Shown here piece by piece: positions 36,090 through 45,624 of a DNA stretch of 64,000 nucleotides. The notes under the pieces are model-generated. The model searched no databases and was not told the origin of the DNA. It saw only the letters and a list, made by a program, of their open reading frames with translations. Within the stretch, counting starts at the first letter, position 1; each line of letters starts with the position of its first letter. Made by a program: the position numbers and the translations under genes. This DNA comes from CAWIJJ01 sp963836405 (GTDB lineage Bacteria; Acidobacteriota; Terriglobia; Bryobacterales; Bryobacteraceae): positions 62,001-126,000 of the forward strand of contig CAWIJL010000021.1 in NCBI GenBank assembly GCA_963836405.1, read 5' to 3'.

Positions 36090-37034
36090 CTACTTCACTC
36101 CCGCCGTCTGTCCTGCGTATACCGGCGAAAGCCATCCGAATTCGTCCGCCTTCGTACCGTGAATCACGCCGAAGAACTCTTTTTGCAGCGCTTCGGCTAC
36201 CGGTCCGCGCTTCCCGCTGCCCACCTGGATGCGGTCGATCGACCGTATTGGCGTGATTTCCGCGGCCGTGCCGGAGAAAAACACCTCGTCGGCAATGTAC
36301 AGCAGTTCGCGCGGAATAATGGTTTCCACGACCGGAATGCCGATTCCCCGCGCCAGCGTCAGAATCGTGTCGCGGGTGATACCAGGAAGCACCGATGCCC
36401 CGAGCGGCGGCGTGTGAATTTTACCGTCGCGCACCACGAAAATGTTCTCGCCCGATCCTTCGCTGACGTAGCCGTTCGTGTCCAGGGCGATGCCTTCCGA
36501 ATAGCCGTTGGCGATCGCCTCCATCTTCATGAGCTGCGAATTCATGTAATTCGCGCCGGCCTTGGCGAGTGCCGGAAGGGTGTTCGGTGCAATCCTGGTC
36601 CAGCTCGAAACACACACATCGACACCTTCGGCCAGGGCTTCTTCGCCCAGGTACTTGCCCCAGCTCCAGCAAGCCACATACACATCGGTGGGGTTCTTCG
36701 TTCCGTTCACCCCCATCTCTCCGTAGCCGCGCATGGCGATCGGACGGATGTAGCACGCGTCCATCTTGTTCAGGCGCACCACTTCGAGCATGGCATCGGC
36801 CAGCGTCTCCAGCGAATAGGGGATCTCCATGCGGTAAATTTTGGCCGAATCCGCCATTCGCCGCACGTGCTCGCGCAGGCGGAAGACGGCCGGGCCGCCC
36901 GGCGTCGAATAGCACCGGATGCCTTCGAATACCGAGCTTCCATAGCTCACCACGTGCGAAAGTACGTGGATGGTGGCTTCCTCCCATCGGATAAAACGGC
37001 CGTTGTGCCAAATCTTTTCGGTGGGGGTCAACAT
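36090..37034 (-). CDS. ilvE: branched-chain amino acid aminotransferase
   Basis: A class IV PLP enzyme of 314 residues that makes valine, leucine and isoleucine from 2-oxo acids and glutamate. The PLP lysine is in ALAKAGANYMNS, followed by GIALDTNGYVSEGSGENIF and FFSGTAAEITPI, all diagnostic of IlvE. N-terminal IWHNGRFIRWEEA and SYGSSVFEGIRCY also fit. The region 35867-36089 before nagA holds no gene I recognise. Confidence 0.95.
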   Translation of the reverse strand: MLTPTEKIWHNGRFIRWEEATIHVLSHVVSYGSSVFEGIRCYSTPGGPAVFRLREHVRRMADSAKIYRMEIPYSLETLADAMLEVVRLNKMDACYIRPIAMRGYGEMGVNGTKNPTDVYVACWSWGKYLGEEALAEGVDVCVSSWTRIAPNTLPALAKAGANYMNSQLMKMEAIANGYSEGIALDTNGYVSEGSGENIFVVRDGKIHTPPLGASVLPGITRDTILTLARGIGIPVVETIIPRELLYIADEVFFSGTAAEITPIRSIDRIQVGSGKRGPVAEALQKEFFGVIHGTKADEFGWLSPVYAGQTAGVK

Positions 37035-37064
37035 GGGTTAATTATAACGTGAGGAAAAGTTGAT

Positions 37065-38396
37065 ATGTTCCGGAAACGAATCGTCTGGATTTTCCTTCTT
37101 GCCGGCGCGGCCTGGGCCGCCCGGCAGCCAGGTGACCCTTTCAAGCCCGGCTTCAACCTGTTTTCAAAAGAGCAGGATGTCCAACTCGGCCAAGCCAACG
37201 CCAAGGAAGTGCTGCAGCAGTACCCCGCCGTGCAGGACCAGTTCCTCCAGGATTATGTCAAACGAATCGGAGAGAGGCTGGCGTCGGCGCCCGAAGCCCG
37301 CAAAAGCGGCTATCCCTTCACTTTCACCGTCCTCAATGTGGACCAGGTGAATGCCTTTGCGCTGCCGGGCGGACCCATGTTCATCTTCACTGGCCTGCTC
37401 AAGGCCGTTGACAACGAAGCCCAATTGGCCGGCGTCATGGGCCACGAGATGGCCCACGTCATCCTCCGCCACGGTACGAACCAGGCCAGCAAGGCGAACC
37501 TCCTCCGCCTGCCGGCCATGCTCGCGGGAGGGTTGATCGGGAACGATAGCGCAGTCGGGCAATTGGCGAATCTCGGCCTCGGATTGGGAGCCAACTCATA
37601 CCTGCTCAAGTTCTCGCGCGACGCGGAAAGCGACGCCGATGCGCTCGGCTCTTACATGATGGCCAATGCCGGGTACAACCCTGTGGACATGGCGGCATTT
37701 TTCCAGAAGCTCGGCAGCGGCGGCGGGCAGGGGCTGCAGTTCTTTTCCGACCACCCCAACCCGGGTAACCGTGAAAAAGCGATCCGTGCCGAACTGCCAT
37801 CCATACCGCAGCGTGATTTCGTTTATCGGACCGGCGACTTCGAGCGCATGAAGCAGCACGTAGCCAGTCTGCCAGCGCCTCCGAAGAAAAGTGGCGCGGC
37901 GGGGCAGCAGTCGATACCCGCGGCGCCCTCCGGGTCCATGCAGCAGTATCGCGGAAGAAGCTTTGCGGTATCCTATCCCGCCGACTGGCAGGCCTTCGGC
38001 GGCCAGGAATCCGATTCCGTCACGCTTGCGCCGAGGGAAGGCATCGTGACACAGAACGGCGCTTCGCAGATTGGCTATGGAGCAATTCTGAGCTATTTCG
38101 TGCCGGACAGCCGCGCCGCTCTTCAGTCGGCGACCGACGACCTGATCCACCACCTTCGCGCCGATAATCCGCGCATGCAGGTGGTCTCGCCCGCCCGCTC
38201 GACACGCGCCGGCGGAGCCGCTGCCCTGATCACAAGGCTCGGCAGCGCCTCCCCTTTCGGCGGCGATGAAACCGATGCCCTACTCACGGTCCTGCGACCC
38301 GAAGGCCTCTTTTACATGGTCTTCGTCGCTCCGGAGAATCAGTTTGCGCACCTCCAGAGCACATTTGACCGGATGGTTTCGTCGCTGCGCTTTTGA
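37065..38396 (+). CDS. exported M48-family metalloprotease (BepA-like)
   Basis: A 443-residue protein with a signal peptide (IVWIFLLAGAAWAA). An M48 peptidase domain contains HEMAH at residues 127-131 (bases 37443-37457), with NAFALPGGPMFIFTGLL before it and the third ligand region SRDAESDADALG after it. BepA-type proteins maintain outer-membrane protein assembly. The C-terminal 150 residues (YRGRSFAVSYPADWQAFGG onward) are a separate PsbP/SCP-like beta domain instead of the TPR tail of BepA, so the exact role may differ. Confidence 0.9.
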   Translation: MFRKRIVWIFLLAGAAWAARQPGDPFKPGFNLFSKEQDVQLGQANAKEVLQQYPAVQDQFLQDYVKRIGERLASAPEARKSGYPFTFTVLNVDQVNAFALPGGPMFIFTGLLKAVDNEAQLAGVMGHEMAHVILRHGTNQASKANLLRLPAMLAGGLIGNDSAVGQLANLGLGLGANSYLLKFSRDAESDADALGSYMMANAGYNPVDMAAFFQKLGSGGGQGLQFFSDHPNPGNREKAIRAELPSIPQRDFVYRTGDFERMKQHVASLPAPPKKSGAAGQQSIPAAPSGSMQQYRGRSFAVSYPADWQAFGGQESDSVTLAPREGIVTQNGASQIGYGAILSYFVPDSRAALQSATDDLIHHLRADNPRMQVVSPARSTRAGGAAALITRLGSASPFGGDETDALLTVLRPEGLFYMVFVAPENQFAHLQSTFDRMVSSLRF

Positions 38397-38424
38397 GTGG
38401 GCGCGTGCAGCCTGCCGCGCATAG

Positions 38425-38455
38425 AAAAAGGCCGCGGTGCGCCAACACCGCGGCC
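38425..38455 (-). terminator. intrinsic terminator of the outer-membrane protein gene
   Basis: Perfect ten-base arms GGCCGCGGTG and CACCGCGGCC with a six-base loop. On the minus strand the hairpin is followed by five T. It lies 17 bases after the stop of the 38472-39110 gene. Confidence 0.85.
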
Positions 38456-38471
38456 ATACCGCAGGAGAGGC

Positions 38472-39110
38472 TCAGTACTCGTAACTGATGCCCGCCATCG
38501 GTACTAGGTCGTGCAACAATCTGCCGGCCTTTGCTCCGGGCGCGGGATAAATCAAATCTTTGGGGAAGGGGGTGATATAGTCGCGGACCTCCGTCCGCAG
38601 GAAGACGCGCGGGCCGAGGGCCACTTTGACCCCGCCGCCCACGCTGACCAGGGGCTTGGTTGTCTGCGTATGAGTGAGATACGCATACTGGCTGAGGGGC
38701 TGGTAAGCGGCCTCCCGGCCGGTTCCCTGAAACACTCTTAACCCGCCGCCCGCAGCCGCGAAGTACTGCGCGCGTGAACCTTTGCCGTTGGTGTGAAAAA
38801 TGACGTCGTAGTGAAGCACGTGCGAGTGTCCGCTGAACGTGACTTTCGTGCCGCCGCTTTCCAGTTTGAGGTTGCTCTGCATGAAGCCGTAGTGGATCTC
38901 GCCGCTGAGGTGCGGATAGAGATTCTGTCCCACGAAAGCGCCGAAGGCGGCGCCGGTCTGGAATCCGGTGGTTGCCGAGCCGAGTGCGCTGGTTACGTTC
39001 ACTCCAGGCACGAACCCTCCGCCCGCCAGCCCTCCCACTTCCCATTGCTGGGCGAGGACGCCGGAGGCGGCCGCGGTCAGCGCGAGTGTCAAAATCGCGA
39101 TGCGTTTCAT
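38472..39110 (-). CDS. outer-membrane beta-barrel-type protein
   Basis: A 212-residue protein with a signal peptide (RIAILTLALTAAASGVLAQ). The mature part has alternating amphipathic strands with Gly and aromatic residues (YFAAAGGGLRVFQG, LVSVGGGVKVALG, FLRTEVRDYITPF) and ends in an aromatic residue, as eight-stranded OmpA/OmpX-like barrels do. The function is unknown. It starts 16 bases after the upstream TIGR03437 protein gene, and a strong terminator follows it, so the two are probably one transcription unit. Confidence 0.82.
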   Translation of the reverse strand: MKRIAILTLALTAAASGVLAQQWEVGGLAGGGFVPGVNVTSALGSATTGFQTGAAFGAFVGQNLYPHLSGEIHYGFMQSNLKLESGGTKVTFSGHSHVLHYDVIFHTNGKGSRAQYFAAAGGGLRVFQGTGREAAYQPLSQYAYLTHTQTTKPLVSVGGGVKVALGPRVFLRTEVRDYITPFPKDLIYPAPGAKAGRLLHDLVPMAGISYEY

Positions 39111-39126
39111 TCCGATTCTCCCAGGG

Positions 39127-42100
39127 TTACTTCACTACCCGAACATTCAGGCTCGTGGATGTTCCGCTCTGTGTTACCACCAGCGGCACATCGAAGCCCA
39201 GCGGCACGCCGAACGGCACGGCCGCGTTGATCTGGTACAGGCCGACCTCTCCCGGAACCAGACCCGCATACTGGACGTTCAGGGCCCTGCCGCCCAGCGT
39301 CACGGTCGGCGTAATGATCGCGGTGGGCAGCGGATCCGCGGGAGCGGGAACGCCCGATTCCACCGCCGGATAAGTGCGCCCCAGTCCGGTCAGATAGATC
39401 ACCAGCGTATCGTCCACGTGAACGGGATTTGTCGGGGTCACGAGTTCGTTGTTGGTCGCGCGCACCACGGTTGCGATGCCGCTTTCCGGTCCGGCCGAGC
39501 CGGTGAGGAAGATGCTCGGTGCGCCGGGCAGGATCGAGAAGTAGAAGTTGTCGCTGATGCCGCCGGGCGTGCGCAGCGTCATCGTGGCGTTGCCGTCTAC
39601 GTTGAACGGCAGTTGTCCGTTGATTTGTCTGCTGGAAACGAACAGCATCGGAACCGGCACGCCGTTCACCGTCAAGCACGATTCGCCGAGAGCCGTAGGC
39701 AGCGGAATCTGTTTGGTGGCGATGTTGACCGGGCTCATCGACCGCCCGTAAACGCTGATCAGTCCGCCGGGAGCGACGGGAAGTTTGCCGTCCGCGGCAT
39801 TCACTACGCTCTCAATCCTCGGCATCTCTACAGCGGCGTCGTAGTTCCACGGCAGCACGGTGATGCCGGACACGGTGAGCGAGATGACGGCGCTACGGTC
39901 GTAGAGTGCCGCGAGCGAGCGGACAAAAGGCTGTGCCTCGGTGCCGTTGAGCGGCGATTCAACCATCCGCGTAGGCTTAATGCTCAGGCTCTGGCCCGGT
40001 TCTACATGCTGAATGATGCCCGGGCTCCCGACCGGCGGCGACGTGGTCCGCAGACCCCACTGGTCCACGAACGCGAATCCGGCGGGTTTGCCGGAGGCAA
40101 CTTCCAGGGTCGCCTGGGGCACCAGCGATGCGTTCAGCAGATGGTTGCCGGCGATATAGGTGTTGTAACTGGACGCCGCGTACGCGCCGGAGAGCTCTGC
40201 GAAGTCCTGCCGCGACACGGTGAACGTGTCCGCGTTCGCGTCGTACAGCATAATATTTCCATCCGGGAACACAGCCAGAATGCTGCCGCCGTTCGGCGAG
40301 GGCGTCAAGACCCCGCCCGGGTCTACGTCGTTCTTGTAGATGCCGAGCGACTGCAGCTGGGTTGCAGTCCGGTTGGCCAGGTCGATGCGATCGATCACGC
40401 CCGGCCCGCCCTCCGCGACGTTGCGCACGAGGGCAAGAAGGGCCTTGCCGGATTCGGCCAGCGAACGCGGATAATGTCCGGGCGGAAAGAAGATGGGCGC
40501 CTCCGGCTTCAACGTGTCCAGGTTGTAGACAAAGGCCTGCTGCGCATTGTCATGCCCGACCAACAGGTATCGCCGGTCGAAGGTGATCGCCATCTGGGTG
40601 GGAGTGGTGGAGGTCCGCAAAGTCGCGATCTGTGTGTAAGTCGTGGAGTCGAAAACCAGGACTTCGTTCTTGTCCTGGCGGACCACGTAGAAGCGGTTGC
40701 GCAGGGGATCGGCCAGGATGTCGGTAAGCTGGCCCGGAACGTTAACTACCGTCCCGCGCTGGTCGGGATTGCGGTTGTTCACCAGCACGCGCACGGACGA
40801 GGGCAGGTTCACGGCTCCAAACGACGAAATCGTGAGAGTACCCACTACCGTTCCGCTCCGATCCTGAAAAGCGTTCGGGTCGATCAGGACTTGAACGGTA
40901 GCTGGAGTTACTCCGGATTCGGGCGATACTGTAACTCCGGCAAGATTGGAACCGATTCGGAAATCGGTGTTGCCGCCGCCCGGGTCGGTGATCGTCAGTT
41001 TCTGTATCATCACGTTGCGATCGCAGAAATTGCCGCTCGCCAGCAGGTCGCTTTGTGTGGCCGCGACGCGATGATATTGATTGAGCCTGCCCACCGGCAA
41101 TATTGAGATTCCGCTGTCCGTCACCGCGTAAATCGTATCGCCCGAGGAACTCAGTACCGCCCGCCCCGTAATGTGCTCGGGTATCCGGATGCTCTCTCGC
41201 ACCGTCAGGTTGTCGGCGTCCAGCAGTTGGAGGACCGGCGGTCCGGTAGGGGCCGCCGGAGTCGAGGCGGATGTACTGGCAGGGCTGTTGGGGTCGGCAG
41301 TGAGGATCTCGACGTAAATAATGCCGGCGCGCGAATCCACGGCGGCACCACCGATGTTGGTGGAGGTGATTGAATTCGGGAATTGCGCCAGATCGTTGGC
41401 CCGGCGGTCCACTTTGTATTGTCCGAGCATCGCCCAACTGCCGTCGTTCGCCACGCTGATCCGGGGTAGGGGACGGGGAGAAGCGACGACGCCGATCGCG
41501 TAGATAGTGCCGGCTCGCAGATCGAACTGGTAGAACGCCTGCGCTTCCCCATCGTCGGCGATTCCGAAGACGGAGGTGCGGTCGGGATTGGTGGCCAAGG
41601 TCGCCTGGATTACTTGTGAGGGAAACGTGCCCTTGTCAACCGGTAGTTCGGTGGCCAGCGCACCGAACGTCGCGACCACGCTGATCGCCCCGGTCAGAGG
41701 GTCGAAGAGTACAAGGCTTGTGGTGGTGACGATGAACGCGCGGCCGTCGGCAACAAATGCCGCTCCCAGCGGCGAATCGCCCAAGGCAAAAGTCTGGCGC
41801 GTATTGTCGTTGAGGTTGATCAAAGTCAGTGCGTTCTGTGTCGGACCCGGGGCGGTGAAATTCCCGAAATGCGTCACCAGCAGAAACTGGTTGTCCGGTG
41901 AAAGAGTGAGAGCGCCGGGCTGTGACGGGACGTTCATCGAACCGCGAATCGAATAGTCCTTGGTGGACATGATTTCGATGCGATTCGCCGTGAAGTTCGC
42001 GGCGTAGAGCACCCCGCGGGCCTCATCGAGAGCGATGTCGGAAGCGTGGCCGCCGATCGGAACCGCCGTGCCGAATGTGGCCGCGGATGCGGGCACTGCG

Positions 42101-42153
42101 AAGTTCGCCAGGGCCGCCACGGCGAGAGTGATGAAGAAACCGTTCCAGCGCAT
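39127..42153 (-). CDS. large exported beta-propeller protein with TIGR03437 C-terminal domain
   Basis: A 1008-residue protein with a signal peptide (FFITLAVAALANFAVPASA). Residues 30 to about 330 and 440 to about 760 hold YVTN/cytochrome-cd1-like propeller repeats (GVLYAANFTANRIEI, LLVTHFGNFTAPG, FVYNLDTLKPEA), joined by a beta-sandwich. The C-terminal ~220 residues are the TIGR03437 domain (VVNAADGKLPVAPGGLISVYG, LFVSSRQINGQLPF, LVIYLTGLGRTYP, GLYQINAAVPFG). The ATG at 42153 is used because the signal follows it. Likely a surface or exported protein of unknown ligand. Confidence 0.88.
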   Translation of the reverse strand: MRWNGFFITLAVAALANFAVPASAATFGTAVPIGGHASDIALDEARGVLYAANFTANRIEIMSTKDYSIRGSMNVPSQPGALTLSPDNQFLLVTHFGNFTAPGPTQNALTLINLNDNTRQTFALGDSPLGAAFVADGRAFIVTTTSLVLFDPLTGAISVVATFGALATELPVDKGTFPSQVIQATLATNPDRTSVFGIADDGEAQAFYQFDLRAGTIYAIGVVASPRPLPRISVANDGSWAMLGQYKVDRRANDLAQFPNSITSTNIGGAAVDSRAGIIYVEILTADPNSPASTSASTPAAPTGPPVLQLLDADNLTVRESIRIPEHITGRAVLSSSGDTIYAVTDSGISILPVGRLNQYHRVAATQSDLLASGNFCDRNVMIQKLTITDPGGGNTDFRIGSNLAGVTVSPESGVTPATVQVLIDPNAFQDRSGTVVGTLTISSFGAVNLPSSVRVLVNNRNPDQRGTVVNVPGQLTDILADPLRNRFYVVRQDKNEVLVFDSTTYTQIATLRTSTTPTQMAITFDRRYLLVGHDNAQQAFVYNLDTLKPEAPIFFPPGHYPRSLAESGKALLALVRNVAEGGPGVIDRIDLANRTATQLQSLGIYKNDVDPGGVLTPSPNGGSILAVFPDGNIMLYDANADTFTVSRQDFAELSGAYAASSYNTYIAGNHLLNASLVPQATLEVASGKPAGFAFVDQWGLRTTSPPVGSPGIIQHVEPGQSLSIKPTRMVESPLNGTEAQPFVRSLAALYDRSAVISLTVSGITVLPWNYDAAVEMPRIESVVNAADGKLPVAPGGLISVYGRSMSPVNIATKQIPLPTALGESCLTVNGVPVPMLFVSSRQINGQLPFNVDGNATMTLRTPGGISDNFYFSILPGAPSIFLTGSAGPESGIATVVRATNNELVTPTNPVHVDDTLVIYLTGLGRTYPAVESGVPAPADPLPTAIITPTVTLGGRALNVQYAGLVPGEVGLYQINAAVPFGVPLGFDVPLVVTQSGTSTSLNVRVVK

Positions 42154-42323
42154 AAAAATTAGTCTTCGAACGTTACGATTAAAAGCTCTACAAATCCAGG
42201 AATCAATGATCGAAATGGCTAATAAGTCCTGCATTACCAAAGTTAGCCGTGTTTTTGCGAATGGAAGCTCCTATACTTCACGCGTGGAAAGGACGGCTCT
42301 TGCGCGCCCTCGGAAATGCGGTC
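42154..42323. promoter_or_regulatory. AT-richer divergent promoter region
   Basis: This 170-base gap separates two divergently transcribed large TIGR03437 protein genes. It is visibly richer in A and T than its surroundings, as expected for a divergent promoter, but I cannot name specific -35/-10 boxes. Confidence 0.35.
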
Positions 42324-44621
42324 ATGACCAAACTGCCACTGAAATTCGCATCCTTCTTTTGTCTTTCGGGCCTGTTCCTGGCGGCGGCCTTTCAGACCCA
42401 GAACCTCGGCTCGACGGTTCGCGTCTACGCGGTTCCGGATGGCGCCGGGTTTGCGGTGGATGGCCAGCAGTATTTGCATGCTATGTCGGCCATCTGGCCC
42501 GCAGGCAGCAAACACACGCTGTCCGTCAATGACACCGTTCAATATGGGGACAACATCAGGTACCTGTTCCAGGGCTGGCATTTCGCCGGCGGAACCGTTC
42601 CCGGCGGCGCTTACGTAACAGTTACCGCGGACCCCGCCATTTCCGAATACCGCGCCGATTTTTCGATGCAGTATTCGCTCAGCCTCAACTATTTTTCCTG
42701 CCCCGATCCACGATATTGCCCGAGCCCCGGAAAAATCTATGTGGGCGGCGCGCCGGTCGAATCGGACCAGGTGGTCTACCTGGAAGCCAATGCCACTATC
42801 GACCTGATGGCTGTTCCGAATCCAGGGTATGTCTTTACCGGTTGGGCGCCCGGGCCGAACCAGAATATTCAGGGGTTCGTCAACCACGTAACGCTACGGG
42901 CTCCTACCGTGGTCCGCCCGCAGTTCCAGGTCGCGCGCCAGATCCAATTTCAGACCGTGCCTGACGGTCTCGAACTGCTTGCGGACCGCACCCGCATCAC
43001 CGCGCCCACGACTCTTGAATGGGGCTGGGATTCCCTGCATACCGTCGGCGTAACATCCCCGCAGGTGGACCGGTTCGGAAAGTGGTGGGCGTTCAGTTCG
43101 TGGAGCGACGGCGGAGCGCTTACCCACACTTACAAAGTGACAGGCTTGGCCGCGCCCGACACCATCGCCGCCACTTTCGTTCCCGCCGCCGTCACCCAGA
43201 TCCAGACGTCTCCTCCCGGACTTGCCGTGAAGGTCGACGGCAGGGAGAACTGGGCCTCGTTCGACTTCATCTGGGGCGTCGGCGAGACCCACCAGTTGGA
43301 AGCTCCCGCGCAGCAGACATCGAGCGACGGCCGTGCCTGGAAGTTTGATGCCTGGTCCACCGGCGCACCCGCCGCGCACGCCTATACGGTTCCGGCGAGC
43401 ACCATTCCCGGAGGCGCGCGTATCGTGGCCACTTACTCCCCGCTCGCATCCCTGCACGTAAATAGCAGCTTCGCCGGCGTCACCATTCAGGTTGACGGCG
43501 TGGATTGCCCGACACCTTGCCAGGTGGAGCGCGCACCCGGAACGGAGGTGCATGTGAGCGCCCCCGCCAGCATGCCGGTCCACGATGACGTTCGCGCCGA
43601 TTTTTCAGGATGGCCCGGCAGCGGGTCCACCGGCGCCGCCGCCACTTATTCACTGGCTGCCGGAACCCTCAAGCTGACGCTCGAATACCGGCTGATGAAC
43701 CGGCTCTCCGCGGCGTCCAATCCGCCCGATGGCGTATCCTGGAAAATCGAGCCCGCCTCCCCGGATGGATTCTACGATTCGAATGCCACCGTGGCCCTCA
43801 GCGTAGCGCCGCGCCCCGGATATCGGTTCAAGCAGTGGAGCGGGGATTTGAGCGGCAACTCGCCGTACGGCACCCTAAACATGAACACGCCGCGGGTGGT
43901 ACAGGCGATGCTCGATCGCATTCCCTATGTGGCTCCGTCGGGAGTAGCCAATGCCGCCTCCGGCAACTCGAATGCCGGTGTGGCCCCTGGATCCGTGGCA
44001 TCCATTTTCGGCGCCAACCTGGGCGCGGAAACAGTCGTCGGCCAGGAGAACCCGCTCGTGCAGTCGCTGGGCGGCGTATCCGCGCGCATCGGCGAAAGAT
44101 TCCTGCCTTTGTTCTTCGTGTCGCCCGGGCAAATCAACCTGCAGGTACCGCCGGACCTCGAAGAAGGCGAAAAGGCGATCGTGATTAACTCCGTCGGAAT
44201 GCCGGACGTGCAGGTGAAATTCCGTGTGGTCCGGAACGCGCCGGGGCTCTTCCAGCGCGCTGAGGAAGGCGAAATGTTTGCGGTTGCGGCCCATGCCAAC
44301 GGCTCCGCCATCACCGGCGAAGCGCCGGCGCACCCGGGCGAACTGGTTACCCTCTATGGGACCGGATTCGGCCCCACCGATCCGCTTCGACCCCTTGGTT
44401 TCGGCGTTGCGGCACAACCGAAGCTCACGATTGTCGATGCCGTCTCCATCGCCATCGGAGAGGACTCGCTGCCGGCCGAAAGCGCGCTCGCCATTGCCGG
44501 CAGTGTCGGCCTTGACGGAATCGCCTTTCGTATTCCCGACGGCACTCCCGCATCGAACCTGCGGCTCCGCGCCATCGTCAACGGTGCGGAGACCAACGAA
44601 GTCCTACTGCCGGTCCGCTAG
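42324..44621 (+). CDS. exported repeat protein with TIGR03437 C-terminal domain
   Basis: A 765-residue protein with a signal peptide (MTKLPLKFASFFCLSGLFLAAAF). The N-terminal two-thirds contains several bacterial-repeat beta domains with the pattern V.GWxxxG or FxxWS.G (YVFTGWAPG, AFSSWSDGGALTHTY, KFDAWSTGAP, FKQWSGDLSGN). The last ~220 residues are TIGR03437 (VANAASGNSNAGVAPGSVASIFG, FVSPGQINLQVP, LVTLYGTGFGPTDPL). An upstream ATG at 42261 would extend it but spoil the signal peptide. Probably cell-surface; function unknown. Confidence 0.87.
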   Translation: MTKLPLKFASFFCLSGLFLAAAFQTQNLGSTVRVYAVPDGAGFAVDGQQYLHAMSAIWPAGSKHTLSVNDTVQYGDNIRYLFQGWHFAGGTVPGGAYVTVTADPAISEYRADFSMQYSLSLNYFSCPDPRYCPSPGKIYVGGAPVESDQVVYLEANATIDLMAVPNPGYVFTGWAPGPNQNIQGFVNHVTLRAPTVVRPQFQVARQIQFQTVPDGLELLADRTRITAPTTLEWGWDSLHTVGVTSPQVDRFGKWWAFSSWSDGGALTHTYKVTGLAAPDTIAATFVPAAVTQIQTSPPGLAVKVDGRENWASFDFIWGVGETHQLEAPAQQTSSDGRAWKFDAWSTGAPAAHAYTVPASTIPGGARIVATYSPLASLHVNSSFAGVTIQVDGVDCPTPCQVERAPGTEVHVSAPASMPVHDDVRADFSGWPGSGSTGAAATYSLAAGTLKLTLEYRLMNRLSAASNPPDGVSWKIEPASPDGFYDSNATVALSVAPRPGYRFKQWSGDLSGNSPYGTLNMNTPRVVQAMLDRIPYVAPSGVANAASGNSNAGVAPGSVASIFGANLGAETVVGQENPLVQSLGGVSARIGERFLPLFFVSPGQINLQVPPDLEEGEKAIVINSVGMPDVQVKFRVVRNAPGLFQRAEEGEMFAVAAHANGSAITGEAPAHPGELVTLYGTGFGPTDPLRPLGFGVAAQPKLTIVDAVSIAIGEDSLPAESALAIAGSVGLDGIAFRIPDGTPASNLRLRAIVNGAETNEVLLPVR

Positions 44622-44643
44622 AAATGCCCGAAAGCGGAGCGGA

Positions 44644-44913
44644 TCAACCGCCGTATCGCCGGGAGGCGCGGACCCGGGCTTTGGCAGCCTCATCTTCGCG
44701 ATTCTTCGGCGGAGCGGCGGTTTCCAGTCGGCCCAGCAGGCGCTTCGAAACCGCGGCGATCTCCTCTACCGCGGCCTCGAACGCAGCCTCGTTCGCCCGC
44801 GACGGCTTGTTCAACCCGGTGATCTTGCGGACGAACTGCAGCGAGGCCGCCTGGATCTCACCTTCCGTGACCGGCGGTTCAAAATTGAAAAGGGGCCTTA
44901 TGTTTCGGCACAT
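44644..44913 (-). CDS. DUF2277-family protein
   Basis: A small (89-residue) conserved protein. The start CRNIRPLFNFEPPVT and RANEAAFEAAVEEIAAVS match the DUF2277 family, which is helical and has no known function. The ATG at 44913 begins exactly at the family's conserved MCRNI. It is the last gene of a six-gene leftward run, 27 bases after the NAD(P)-binding gene. Confidence 0.9.
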   Translation of the reverse strand: MCRNIRPLFNFEPPVTEGEIQAASLQFVRKITGLNKPSRANEAAFEAAVEEIAAVSKRLLGRLETAAPPKNREDEAAKARVRASRRYGG

Positions 44914-44940
44914 CGTTTCTGCAATCAAAATAGCAGATAC

Positions 44941-45624
44941 TCAGCGCCCAACTGCGTCCCGCAGCGCGCAATCGCGAATATCCGCGCTTTCCAGCACCCG
45001 CTTGGGTGCGCCATGCCGCACCACGTAAAGCATGGCGCGGCCGATCTGTTCCGTAGTGACCACGTACCCCGGCAGCACCCACCGCAGCAGCGGCCAAAAA
45101 GGACGCGCCGCCACGTAAAACATCCGGTAGAGAGCGGTCTTCGAACGTTCTCCGTGTGCCGGCTCTATCGCTGCCGGACGGAACGCGTAAGCCGCCCGAA
45201 ATGGCAGCCGCAGGACGGCGTTCTCGGTTCTACCCTTGACCCGCGCCCAACGCACCCGCCCCTTTTCCGAACTGTCCGTTCCCGCGCCGGAAACGTAGAC
45301 AAACGACATTCCCGGGTTGAGCCGCGCCAGCGTCTCCGCGGCCGCCAAGGTGATTCCATACGTGATTCGCTCGTACTCGGCTTCCGGGACACTGCCGGTT
45401 GAAACGCCCAAGCAGAAGAAGCAGGCCTCGAATCCCTCGAGATCGGTTTCGATTGCGCCGTAGTGCAGCAGGTCGGCATGCACGATTTCCCGGAGCTTCG
45501 GGTGAATGACGCCCGATGCCGTTCGCCCCACCGTCTGCACCAGCTCTACCTCCGGGTCGAGCAGGCACTCCCGCAGCACTCCCTGCCCGATCATCCCCGT
45601 TGCGCCGAAAAGCAGCACCTTCAT
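44941..45624 (-). CDS. NAD(P)H-binding Rossmann protein (epimerase/atypical SDR-like)
   Basis: A 227-residue protein with the dinucleotide motif LLFGATGMIGQGV. It resembles atypical SDRs (YwnB/HTATIP2 type) and includes SFVYVSGAGTDSSEKGRVRWARVKGRTENAV, where Lys of the usual YxxxK is kept in WARVKGRTE. The substrate is unknown. The start overlaps the end of the upstream esterase gene by four bases (ATGA). Confidence 0.85.
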   Translation of the reverse strand: MKVLLFGATGMIGQGVLRECLLDPEVELVQTVGRTASGVIHPKLREIVHADLLHYGAIETDLEGFEACFFCLGVSTGSVPEAEYERITYGITLAAAETLARLNPGMSFVYVSGAGTDSSEKGRVRWARVKGRTENAVLRLPFRAAYAFRPAAIEPAHGERSKTALYRMFYVAARPFWPLLRWVLPGYVVTTEQIGRAMLYVVRHGAPKRVLESADIRDCALRDAVGR